DNA of 64,000 nucleotides from Dielma sp000508965 (lineage in GTDB: Bacteria; Bacillota_I; Bacilli_A; Erysipelotrichales; Erysipelotrichaceae): NCBI GenBank assembly GCA_000508965.1, contig BAHV02000010.1, positions 620,001 through 684,000 of the forward strand, in the 5' to 3' direction. The translations under genes and the position numbers were made by a program. A model generated the notes under the pieces. The model was not told the DNA's origin. It was given only the letters and a program-made list of their open reading frames with translations, and searched no databases. Positions 24,792-32,386 of the stretch are shown one piece after another (the stretch's first letter is position 1; each line of letters begins with the position of its first letter).

Positions 24792-25265
24792 ATGAAACAC
24801 AAGGTTTTATTTATTTCCAGCACCGGCGGTCATTTAAATGAATTGCTGCAGCTGAAGGCTTTGTTTAATGATACGGATTTCCATTTAATTACCGAGAAGA
24901 CAAAGAGCAATATGAAGTTAAAGGAGCTGTATCCAGGCCGTGTAGATTATCTGGTTTATGGCAGCAAGGATCATTTCTTGGCCTATTGCTTTAAATTTCC
25001 GTATAATATTTTAAAAAGTTTCTGCTTTTGGCTCAAGCTGCGTCCTGAATTCATTGTCAGCACTGGCGCTCATACAGCGGTGCCAATGTGTTATATCGGG
25101 AAGCTGTTTGGCAGCAAGATCATCTATCTTGAGACTTTTGCTAATATTAAGACTAAGTCATTATCCGGAAAATTAGTTTATCCCATTGCTGATCTGTTTT
25201 TAGTACAGTGGGAAAGCATGTTGGAATGCTATCCAAAGGCAATTTATGTTGGAGGTGTTTATTGA
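24792..25265 (+). CDS. Alg14/PssD-like glycosyltransferase membrane subunit
   Basis: A 157-residue protein resembling the membrane-anchoring, acceptor-binding half of two-part GT28-type transferases (eukaryotic Alg14, bacterial PssD/EpsE). VLFISSTGGHLNELLQLKALF at the N-terminus and RPEFIVSTGAHTAVPMCYIGKLFGSKIIYLETFANIKTKSLSG are the family hallmarks. It recruits the catalytic partner encoded next; stop and start codons overlap (TGATG). Together they would add the first or second sugar onto the lipid carrier. Confidence 0.9.
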   Translation: MKHKVLFISSTGGHLNELLQLKALFNDTDFHLITEKTKSNMKLKELYPGRVDYLVYGSKDHFLAYCFKFPYNILKSFCFWLKLRPEFIVSTGAHTAVPMCYIGKLFGSKIIYLETFANIKTKSLSGKLVYPIADLFLVQWESMLECYPKAIYVGGVY

Positions 25266-25744
25266 TGATTTTAGTGATACTTGGAACTCAGGATAAACCC
25301 TTTACACGGCTTTTGAAAGCTTTGGATGAACAGAAAAAAAACAATCTGATCAATGATGAATTGATCGTTCAGGCAGGCTGTACTAAGCTTGATACCGATT
25401 CGATGAAGCTGTTTGATTTATTGCCGATCGATGAGTTTGACCGGCTGATCAATGAGGCTGATGCTGTTATTACGCATGCCGGTGTCGGTTCCATTCTTTC
25501 CGCATTAAAGAAAGGGAAGAAGGTCATTTCATGTGCAAGACTGGCTAAATATGGTGAGCATACAAATGATCATCAGTTACAGATTCAGGAAGAGTTTGCC
25601 AGACAGGGGTATCTGATCAGCTGTAATGATTTCAGTAAAATTTATGAAATTCTTGCTAAACTCGATGAATTTACACCAAATCCATATATTTCAACGACAG
25701 AAAATGTAGTAAATGCTATAAGAGACTTTATTCAAAAGGATTAA
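25265..25744 (+). CDS. Alg13/PssE-like glycosyltransferase catalytic subunit
   Basis: A 159-residue GT28 C-terminal domain: MILVILGTQDKPFTRLLKALD, then INEADAVITHAGVGSILSALKKGKKVISCARLAKYGEHTNDHQLQIQEEFARQGYL, the HAG nucleotide-sugar-binding loop and DHQ motif. It completes the split transferase begun by the previous gene. ATG 25265 overlaps that gene's stop by one base; the frame extends further upstream but lacks a better start. Last gene before a strong terminator, so it closes the polysaccharide operon. Confidence 0.9.
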   Translation: MILVILGTQDKPFTRLLKALDEQKKNNLINDELIVQAGCTKLDTDSMKLFDLLPIDEFDRLINEADAVITHAGVGSILSALKKGKKVISCARLAKYGEHTNDHQLQIQEEFARQGYLISCNDFSKIYEILAKLDEFTPNPYISTTENVVNAIRDFIQKD

Positions 25745-25759
25745 TTGTGTTATAATAAG

Positions 25760-25783
25760 CAATGCGATTTGCATTGTTTTTTT
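25760..25783 (+). terminator. intrinsic terminator of the polysaccharide operon
   Basis: CAATGC (25760-25765), loop GATTT, GCATTG (25771-25776), then seven T. Confidence 0.88.
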
Positions 25784-25813
25784 ATAAACTATTCACCTGA
25801 TTTTCACAAGGAT

Positions 25814-25841
25814 TTGTTAAAATTCCGTCAGGTATTATAAA
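25814..25841 (+). promoter_or_regulatory. predicted promoter of the LtaS-like gene
   Basis: TTGTTA (25814-25819) and TATAAA (25836-25841) with a 16-bp spacer, 15 bp before the ATG at 25857. Confidence 0.55.
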
Positions 25842-25856
25842 GTTAGAGGGTGTTTT

Positions 25857-27755
25857 ATGCGTTCGAAATGCTTATTCATATTTAATAAATTAACAGCGCT
25901 GATACAGTGGCTGCTGCCAATGCTTTTTATGTTTGTTGGTTTTTTCAGCACAGATATCATTTTGCGTTATTATACTTCGGATATCGGCTTTTATGATATT
26001 CGTCATTTAGCGCCAATGCTTTTTACTGTATGCTGGTGTTGCTTTTTAATTCTGCTGGTATATTCATTACCGCGCAAAATCGGCCGTATTGTTTATTTTA
26101 TAATAGCGGTGGTATTTACATTATATGGCTGTGCCCAATACATCTATTATCAATTATTCCAAAGCTTTATTTGGTTTAATGATTTGGCGATGGCAGGAGA
26201 AGGCAGTGATTATCTAAGCTTTGTGTTTGGCCTGATCGATAACCGGCTGCTTTCAATCTTGCTGACCGGATTAATCTGTATGGTGTTTGCGTTGGTTTTC
26301 TTTCCTAAAAAGAAGAATACATTGTTTTCGCTGAGCGTTCATTCAATCATATTTGGTTTTATGCTGATATTTTACAGTACAATTCCGGATATGATAGGAA
26401 TCCAACAGACTGAAGCACGATGGGATTCATGGCGAGATCCGCGTAATGTTTATGATCAATTCTCAAATCAGTCATGGATGATGCAGGTATCCGGTTTCTA
26501 TGAATATATCAATCGTGATTTTTATATGACATATATCAAAACAAATTCGGTGGATCAGGCTGATTATGATTCAATCAATGAATATTTAGATGCAAAGCCG
26601 GAAATTGAATCAAATGATATGACAGGCATCTTTAAGGATAAGAATGTTATTTTAGTGCTGATGGAGAGCATGGATGACTGGCTGATTTCTGACAAGTATA
26701 CACCGACCATTGAATATATGATGACCAATGGACTGAACTTTACCGATCATTATGCACCAATCTTTTCATCAGGGGCAACGTTCAATTCTGAATTCGCGGC
26801 CAATACCGGCACTTACTCACCCAATGGCGGTAATGCGGCTTATTCATTCAGTAAGAATACGTTCTCACAAAGCTTGCCTAATTTATTTAAGAATGCCGGT
26901 TATTCTGTGAAATCATTCCATTATAATGTGCCTGAATTTTATAATCGAGCGATTATGCATAAGAATTTTGGATATGATGAATATGTATCATTTACTGATT
27001 TATTGGGCGGTGATTATACTGCGGCGTCGATTGATACCATTATGACTCAGAATGAGGAGATTTACGGCAAGCTGACTGAGGGTGAGAAGTTTTTTGATTT
27101 TATTATAACTTATTCAGCGCATCTGCCTTATAGTACATATGCGGATATGTGCGCTTATCAGGTTGAAAATGAACCGGAGCTTTGGGATTATGATATGAAT
27201 GACGAGACCAACTGTATTTATATGCAGGCAAAGATCACTGATAATTTCTTTAAGGAGCTGCTGGAAAGACTGAATGAAGATGGCTTGCTGGAGGATACAG
27301 TAATCATAGGGTATACCGATCATTATACTTATGGATACAGTGATACTGAGGCATTGCAGGCTTATACAGAAGCCGCTGGTTCTCCGCTGGTCGATAAGGT
27401 GCCGTTCTTTGTTTATAACTATGGCAGTGAAGAATTAGCACAGGAAGTAGCAAAGGCTAATTCGACGATTGATATTCTGCCGACAGTAGCTAATTTGTTA
27501 GGTCTTGATTATGGCAATACGTATGTCGGCTATGATATCTTTGATGATCGTTACCGCGGCTACGCTTATTTTAAAGATTATTCATGGTATGATGGTCATA
27601 CTTATTATAAAGATGGGGAAGTTGTATTTACTGATGAGAGCGGTTTGACAAACATTGATGAAATGAATCGAATTGTTTCAGATAATATTAAATTTGGTGA
27701 AATGATTGTCACCGATGATTATTTCGCTTATCTTAAGAAGCATGGGAATGAGTAA
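25857..27755 (+). CDS. LTA synthase family phosphoglycerol transferase-like enzyme
   Basis: A 632-residue membrane enzyme: five N-terminal helices (within about 1-190) and an extracellular sulfatase-fold domain. Metal and catalytic residues are visible: Glu in VLMESMDDW (about 270), the nucleophile Thr in SSGATFNSEFAANTG (about 306) and the Asp-His pair in GYTDHYTYGYSD (about 487). LtaS-type enzymes transfer glycerol phosphate from phosphatidylglycerol to build teichoic-acid-like polymers. Placed after the polysaccharide operon but with its own promoter and terminator, it may build the chain or decorate the polysaccharide with phosphoglycerol. Confidence 0.9.
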   Translation: MRSKCLFIFNKLTALIQWLLPMLFMFVGFFSTDIILRYYTSDIGFYDIRHLAPMLFTVCWCCFLILLVYSLPRKIGRIVYFIIAVVFTLYGCAQYIYYQLFQSFIWFNDLAMAGEGSDYLSFVFGLIDNRLLSILLTGLICMVFALVFFPKKKNTLFSLSVHSIIFGFMLIFYSTIPDMIGIQQTEARWDSWRDPRNVYDQFSNQSWMMQVSGFYEYINRDFYMTYIKTNSVDQADYDSINEYLDAKPEIESNDMTGIFKDKNVILVLMESMDDWLISDKYTPTIEYMMTNGLNFTDHYAPIFSSGATFNSEFAANTGTYSPNGGNAAYSFSKNTFSQSLPNLFKNAGYSVKSFHYNVPEFYNRAIMHKNFGYDEYVSFTDLLGGDYTAASIDTIMTQNEEIYGKLTEGEKFFDFIITYSAHLPYSTYADMCAYQVENEPELWDYDMNDETNCIYMQAKITDNFFKELLERLNEDGLLEDTVIIGYTDHYTYGYSDTEALQAYTEAAGSPLVDKVPFFVYNYGSEELAQEVAKANSTIDILPTVANLLGLDYGNTYVGYDIFDDRYRGYAYFKDYSWYDGHTYYKDGEVVFTDESGLTNIDEMNRIVSDNIKFGEMIVTDDYFAYLKKHGNE

Positions 27756-27766
27756 GTAAATTAATT

Positions 27767-27819
27767 AGACTATGACTTTAAAGAAATATAATTTCTGATA
27801 AGGGTGTAGTCTTTTTTTG
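27767..27819 (+). terminator. intrinsic terminator, plus strand
   Basis: AGACTA (27767-27772) pairs with TAGTCT (27807-27812), then seven T. Ends the LtaS-like transcript. Confidence 0.65.
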
Positions 27820-27821
27820 AT

Positions 27822-27868
27822 AAAAAAAGCATCTTTAAGTACAGGTGTGATCTTGCAGTTAAAGATAC
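27822..27868 (-). terminator. intrinsic terminator, minus strand
   Basis: Read on the minus strand, GTATCTTTAA (27868-27859) pairs with TTAAAGATGC (27838-27829) and is followed by seven T. It ends the convergent operon from 30355. The stretch between it and 28010 shows nothing else. Confidence 0.7.
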
Positions 27869-28009
27869 TTTTTGCTTATGAGAAATTCATGAAAAACAGG
27901 TGTGAATACGTAGTTAGGATGATTTCTATGGTTAATAAATATTGTATAACGATAAATATTTAGTGAAATTATAGTCTGTTTTTCTGTTGCAGAATACTTT
28001 CAGATATAT

Positions 28010-29083
28010 TTATTTATACAAATGAATCAATCCATTATCATTAAGATTTATTACGATAATCAGCAGCATTGGCATCAGGAAAATACCGAGAAAGCCAAAT
28101 AAACGAGCACCTAAGTACATACATAACAGCATCAGCAGTGGATGCATGCCTAACTGTTTGCCTACAATTTTTGGCTCTACCACATTACGAATCAAAGTAA
28201 TGATCAGATAAATAATTAATAATCCCACCGCAAGCTTTGTTTGCTTTACGAAGAATACATATATGATCCATGGAATCATGATGCCGCCTGTACCGAATAC
28301 TGGTAATAAATCAAAGAGTGCGATTAAGAATGCAATAATAATCGCGTTATCAATCTTAAGCAGACTTAAACCAATAGTTAATTCAATAAAAGTAAGCAGC
28401 ATCAGCTTCATATAAGCAATCAGCATCGAGGAAGCTGATCCGGTAATATATGATTTTATACTTAATAGCAAATGCTTGGATTTATCGTTTAGCTGCCGCA
28501 TTAGAAAATTTGTGATTTTTCGATAATCGAAGCTGAAAAAGAAAGATGACAAAATTGTAAAAAAGAAACTGATGACACCGTTAGGGACGGATCCGGCAAA
28601 ATTTGTCAGCATATTTAAGAATCCTTTAGATGCTGATGTGATGATACTTGATAATGTTTCATTGAAATTCATCAGTAAATTTTGTACTGCTTCCCAGATA
28701 TCTGGGTGTACATCACCCAATGTTGACTCAAGACTGGCAAACGCAGCAGTTAATGATGGTTCAAACTGAGTTTGATACAGATCAGGAATGCGGGTGATAA
28801 AATCTTTGGCAAACCCATACCCCTTAAAGCAAAGGTATGCTGCACAAGCGCCGATAGTTGCATAGAAAAGTATAAACACAACCACGGCACATAATTTATT
28901 CGGCAAATGCGTTCTTTTTATCAACGTGCGAATCATTGGCTGCAGCATGAATGCAATTGTAAATCCGACTATAAAGGGCATGATCCAATAAATAACATAT
29001 CTTAAAAAAACATAAATTAAAAATAAAACGATTGCATAATAGAAGAAATGAATTATAAAAGCTCGTTGTTTTTCAAGATCCAA
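28010..29083 (-). CDS. AI-2E family transporter
   Basis: A 357-residue membrane protein of the AI-2E (PerM) family: N-terminal helix pair, a long extracytoplasmic amphipathic stretch (about 90-165), then PNGVISFFFTILSSFFFSFDYRKI and a C-terminal helix block with LLPVFGTGGIMIPWIIY and RNVVEPKIVGKQLGMHPLLMLLCMYLGARLFG. Members range from sporulation protein YtvI to Na/Li-proton antiporters and an AI-2 exporter, so the substrate is open. It is the last gene of a minus-strand operon with a MarR regulator and a CmpB-like protein, 2 bp after the latter. Confidence 0.9.
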   Translation of the reverse strand: MDLEKQRAFIIHFFYYAIVLFLIYVFLRYVIYWIMPFIVGFTIAFMLQPMIRTLIKRTHLPNKLCAVVVFILFYATIGACAAYLCFKGYGFAKDFITRIPDLYQTQFEPSLTAAFASLESTLGDVHPDIWEAVQNLLMNFNETLSSIITSASKGFLNMLTNFAGSVPNGVISFFFTILSSFFFSFDYRKITNFLMRQLNDKSKHLLLSIKSYITGSASSMLIAYMKLMLLTFIELTIGLSLLKIDNAIIIAFLIALFDLLPVFGTGGIMIPWIIYVFFVKQTKLAVGLLIIYLIITLIRNVVEPKIVGKQLGMHPLLMLLCMYLGARLFGFLGIFLMPMLLIIVINLNDNGLIHLYK

Positions 29084-29085
29084 AA

Positions 29086-29913
29086 TTATTCACCCCACTT
29101 TTCAAGTTTTTTCTTAATTACTTCAGCTGAATTACGGATGTTGCGCAGACGCTCAGAGACAATCTGGTTAGGGAATGCCTTGCTCAGACGCAGTTCGGTA
29201 TAAGGCTGATGTGCCTGCATTGCTTTAAATTTAGCATTAACACGTTCCAATACTTGCTTTAAACGTTCATCTGCATCTGTACTGTCAAACATGGCTTGAA
29301 GCTGCACAGAAAGCGGTTCTTCGTCATTATAGCTGAAATCATGGATAGCCTGCCGCAATTCCAAAAGACAATCTTCAATCTCTGCAATATCTTTGTTCTT
29401 GCGCAGCTGAGCCTTAATTGTATTAAACAGATCATAGGCGAATAAGAAGAACAGAATGAGTGAAACCCATGCCTGATAATGCAGTGGAATTAAATTGATT
29501 AAATCACTCACTTCGGGATGCAGAACATAGATCACAAACAAAGACATAATCCCGAATAAGGCTGAGTTTAGTAAACATACACGACCGTTAATATTAAACT
29601 TATAATGTGAATAATCCCACCATTTTTTATTAAATAGCTTTTCCATTACAAAGCTTGTAACATATTCGAGCAGACTGGTCAGGAGCATGCCAAGAAAGAA
29701 CACTAATACAGGATTATTCAGATATCCGTCCAAAAGTAAAGTGACTATCAAAGCGCCGAATCCGTAGATTGGACAATAAGGGCCGTATAAGAAGCCGCGG
29801 TTAATAAATTTTTTGGCTGGAATTGAGCAATAGATACACTCACAAATCCAACCCCCAAAACTGTAAATGAAAAAATATAGAAAATAATTTAAGAAATTAT
29901 TCAAGAACTTCAC
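29086..29913 (-). CDS. putative ABC-transporter-permease-like (CmpB/DUF1113) membrane protein
   Basis: A 275-residue protein with about six N-terminal hydrophobic segments and a cytoplasmic C-terminal helical tail (about 170-275). FLYFFIYSFGGWICECIYCSIPAKKFINRGFLYGPYCPIYGFGA and WWDYSHYKFNINGRVCLLNSALFGIMSL are the hallmarks of this family, common in Firmicutes and labelled a putative ABC permease. No partner ATPase is nearby, so I read the name as provisional. Its start overlaps the MarR gene by 17 bp. Confidence 0.85.
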   Translation of the reverse strand: MKFLNNFLNYFLYFFIYSFGGWICECIYCSIPAKKFINRGFLYGPYCPIYGFGALIVTLLLDGYLNNPVLVFFLGMLLTSLLEYVTSFVMEKLFNKKWWDYSHYKFNINGRVCLLNSALFGIMSLFVIYVLHPEVSDLINLIPLHYQAWVSLILFFLFAYDLFNTIKAQLRKNKDIAEIEDCLLELRQAIHDFSYNDEEPLSVQLQAMFDSTDADERLKQVLERVNAKFKAMQAHQPYTELRLSKAFPNQIVSERLRNIRNSAEVIKKKLEKWGE

Positions 29914-30355
29914 CTTCTTTCAGAACGTTATCGAAAAATTGATTCAATAGCTGTAATCCTTTTAGTACATAGCTTTGATCTTCTTGGCTGAATGCTTCCC
30001 ATGACATCTGACACCGTTTTAGCATCAATGTATCAATAGAATTAATGATAGCAGCACTTTTCTCGGTCAAGGCCAACTGAACGACACGTTCATCATTGAT
30101 ACTGCGAACTTTTTTTAACAGTGCCTTTTGTTCTAATTTTTTACAATAGGCGGACACATTGCCAGCATCCAATGCCATGACTTTAGCAAGCTTTCCCACG
30201 GTAATTTGTCGAACTTGCTGAACTTGACGTAATAATTGAAATTGAAGAAAGGTCAGGTTATATTTCCCCAGATAAGGATTTAATAATTCCTGCTGAGATT
30301 CATTGATCTGACGGCTTAATGTTTCAATCATTGTATGATAGGATAAAAAATCCAT
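29897..30355 (-). CDS. MarR family transcriptional regulator
   Basis: A 152-residue winged-helix regulator: ITVGKLAKVMALDAGNVSAYCKKLEQKALLKKVRSINDERVVQLALTEK is the helix-turn-helix and wing with the D-E-R signature. The first gene of the operon with the CmpB-like and AI-2E-like proteins. The start is preceded by AAAGGAGG. Two ATATGT/ACATAT inverted repeats overlap its own promoter, so autorepression is likely, with derepression by an unknown ligand. Confidence 0.92.
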   Translation of the reverse strand: MDFLSYHTMIETLSRQINESQQELLNPYLGKYNLTFLQFQLLRQVQQVRQITVGKLAKVMALDAGNVSAYCKKLEQKALLKKVRSINDERVVQLALTEKSAAIINSIDTLMLKRCQMSWEAFSQEDQSYVLKGLQLLNQFFDNVLKEGEVLE

Positions 30356-30369
30356 AGTGAACCTCCTTT

Positions 30370-30413
30370 ATATGTATATTACATATTATATGTTTCACAT
30401 ATAAGAAGGTCAA
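30370..30413 (-). promoter_or_regulatory. promoter with two MarR-type operators
   Basis: On the minus strand TTGACC (30413-30408) and TATAAT (30390-30385) have a 17-bp spacer. Two inverted repeats overlie it: ATATGT-3-ACATAT (30388-30402), across spacer and -10, and ATATGT-5-ACATAT (30370-30386), across the start site. They precede the marR gene it must control. Confidence 0.82.
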
Positions 30414-30666
30414 TGATTTGTTGCATAAACACAGTTTTACATGTTTTATTTAAGTTTAATAGATAAATATAAGTAAATAAAAATACATCAAGGTGAAAGT
30501 ATTTTTATACTAAATATACTTCATAATGATATATCGTTTATAGTATTGATTTAATAAATGAGTCATTCAACTGACAGCAAAATATTACCCCATAAAATGT
30601 TTATTTCGATTTTTGAGTGCGGATCACTAGAAAATTCATTTTGCTTCACATTCTAGCTTATTGATT
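30414..30666. other. AT-rich intergenic stretch
   Basis: About 250 bp between divergently spaced minus-strand genes. I see no ORF, repeat or structured RNA signal in it. Confidence 0.5.
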
Positions 30667-30667
30667 T

Positions 30668-30693
30668 AAAAAAGACATGCCTTCACATGTCTT
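30668..30693 (-). terminator. intrinsic terminator of gdhA
   Basis: AAGACATG (30672-30679) pairs with CATGTCTT (30686-30693); on the minus strand the hairpin is followed by a run of T. It lies 10 bp past the gdhA stop. Confidence 0.85.
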
Positions 30694-30703
30694 ACTTTGA
30701 ATA

Positions 30704-32038
30704 TTATACGATACCTTGTGCCTGCATGGATTCCGCAACCTTTACGAAACCTGCAATATTGGCGCCGGCAACATAATTACCTTCAGCGCCAAACTCACGA
30801 GCTGTTTCATCAACTGTCTTAAAGATTGAAGTCATGATTGATTTAAGTTTGTCGTCAACCTCTTCAAAGGTCCAGCTGTAACGCATGGAATTCTGTGACA
30901 TTTCTAAACCAGAGCAGGCAACACCGCCGGCATTGCTGGCCTTACCTGGCGCATAAAGCACGCCCTTTGACTGAAGCAGGTGAATCGCATCAGGTGTTGT
31001 TGGCATATTTGCCCCCTCCGCAACTGCAAAACAGCCATTTTTAATCAATATCTCAGCACTTTCCTTATTCAGTTCATTCTGGGTAGCACATGGCAGAGCA
31101 ATATCACAAGGTATTGTCCAAATTGCTGCACAGCCCTCCAAATATTCTGCATTCGGATGAGTTTCTAAATATTCTTTAATCCGTCCGCGGCGAACCTCTT
31201 TTATATTCTTTACCAAGGTTAAGTCAATACCATCAGCATCATGAATCACACCGTTTGAGTCAGACATAGCAACCACCTTAGCGCCTAACTGTGCAGCTTT
31301 TTCACACGCATAGATTGCAACATTGCCGCTGCCTGATACGAGTACCGTCTTACCTTCAAAACTTTTGCCGTTTTGTTTCAGCATTGCATCGACGAAATAG
31401 CACAAGCCATAACCGGTAGCTTGAGTACGAGCCAATGAACCGCCCCATTTTAAACCTTTACCGGTTAATGTACCGGTAAATTCATTTCGGATACGCTTAT
31501 ACTGCCCAAACAGATAACCGATTTCTCTTGCTCCGACGCCGATATCACCGGCAGGAACATCTGTATCCGGTCCAATATGACGATATAATTCGCTCATGAA
31601 GCTCTGACAGAAGCGCATTACTTCACCGTCTGATTTACCTTTAGGATCAAAATCACTGCCGCCTTTGCCGCCGCCGATTGGCAGGGTAGTGAGAGCATTT
31701 TTGAAAATCTGTTCAAAACCAAGGAATTTGATAATGCTTAAATTCACCGATGGATGAAAGCGCAAACCGCCTTTATAGGGTCCAATAGCAGAATTAAACT
31801 GCACACGGAATCCGCGGTTAACCTGCACGTTTCCTTGATCATCTACCCAAGGAACCCTAAACAATATCTGACGTTCAGGTTCTATTAAGCGTTCCAGCAA
31901 GCTATCTTTTAATAGCTCGGGGCGTTTTTCTTCGACTAATTCCAATGATTCCAGCACTTCTTCAACAGCTTGCAGAAATTCCGGATCATTTGGATTGCGG
32001 GTGATAAGCAATGCTTTGGCTTTTTCTATTTGTTTCAT
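30704..32038 (-). CDS. gdhA: NADP-type glutamate dehydrogenase
   Basis: A 444-residue hexameric-type glutamate dehydrogenase, full length. Substrate-binding residues appear in NRGFRVQFNSAIGPYKGGLRFHPSVN and LTTLPIGGGKGGSDFDPKGKSD with the catalytic Lys; the nucleotide fold is KTVLVSGSGNVAIYACEKAAQLGAKVVAMSDSNG. It interconverts 2-oxoglutarate plus ammonia and glutamate, at the junction of carbon and nitrogen metabolism. A monocistronic unit with GGAGG before the ATG and a strong terminator. A TATAAT lies about 30 bp upstream on the minus strand, but a convincing -35 is missing. Confidence 0.96.
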   Translation of the reverse strand: MKQIEKAKALLITRNPNDPEFLQAVEEVLESLELVEEKRPELLKDSLLERLIEPERQILFRVPWVDDQGNVQVNRGFRVQFNSAIGPYKGGLRFHPSVNLSIIKFLGFEQIFKNALTTLPIGGGKGGSDFDPKGKSDGEVMRFCQSFMSELYRHIGPDTDVPAGDIGVGAREIGYLFGQYKRIRNEFTGTLTGKGLKWGGSLARTQATGYGLCYFVDAMLKQNGKSFEGKTVLVSGSGNVAIYACEKAAQLGAKVVAMSDSNGVIHDADGIDLTLVKNIKEVRRGRIKEYLETHPNAEYLEGCAAIWTIPCDIALPCATQNELNKESAEILIKNGCFAVAEGANMPTTPDAIHLLQSKGVLYAPGKASNAGGVACSGLEMSQNSMRYSWTFEEVDDKLKSIMTSIFKTVDETAREFGAEGNYVAGANIAGFVKVAESMQAQGIV

Positions 32039-32119
32039 AACGATACCTCCGATATAATCATTATAAACAGTTTTTGAAGAATGAAAAGAAAAAAATTATT
32101 TTCTGACAAAATTCTATCA

Positions 32120-32131
32120 TTTTCATGAAAA
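32120..32131. promoter_or_regulatory. palindrome before feoAB
   Basis: TTTTCATGAAAA is a perfect 12-bp palindrome in the 120-bp gap between divergent gdhA and feoA. Its place suggests an operator, possibly for an iron-sensing repressor, but it does not match a full Fur box. Confidence 0.35.
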
Positions 32132-32161
32132 GTATTCATTAGAATAAAGCTGGTGATAAAA

Positions 32162-32386
32162 ATGACAGCTTCCGAATTAAAAATCAATCAGCGGGCAATG
32201 ATCAGTAAACTTCATTTCAAGCTTAGTGATCGCCGCCGCTGTTTTAATATGGGAATCTATGAGGGTGTCAGCATTACGTTAATTAAGAAAGCTCCCTTTA
32301 AAGATCCCTATCTTTTTTCTGTCAACGGAAATGAAATCTGCATGCGTGAACAAGACGCAAAAAGAATTGAAGTGATTCTATCATGA
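32162..32386 (+). CDS. feoA: FeoA family ferrous iron transport protein
   Basis: A 74-residue SH3-like protein: ISKLHFKLSDRRRCFNMGIYEGVSITLIKKAPFKDPYLFSVNGNEICMREQDAKRIEV, with the FeoA pattern of R-x3-MG followed by the P-x-GDP-like loop (here PFKDPYLFSVNG). It is cytoplasmic and assists FeoB. ATG 32162 chosen; the GTG at 32153 would use no clear ribosome-binding site. It ends in an ATGA overlap with feoB. Confidence 0.88.
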   Translation: MTASELKINQRAMISKLHFKLSDRRRCFNMGIYEGVSITLIKKAPFKDPYLFSVNGNEICMREQDAKRIEVILS

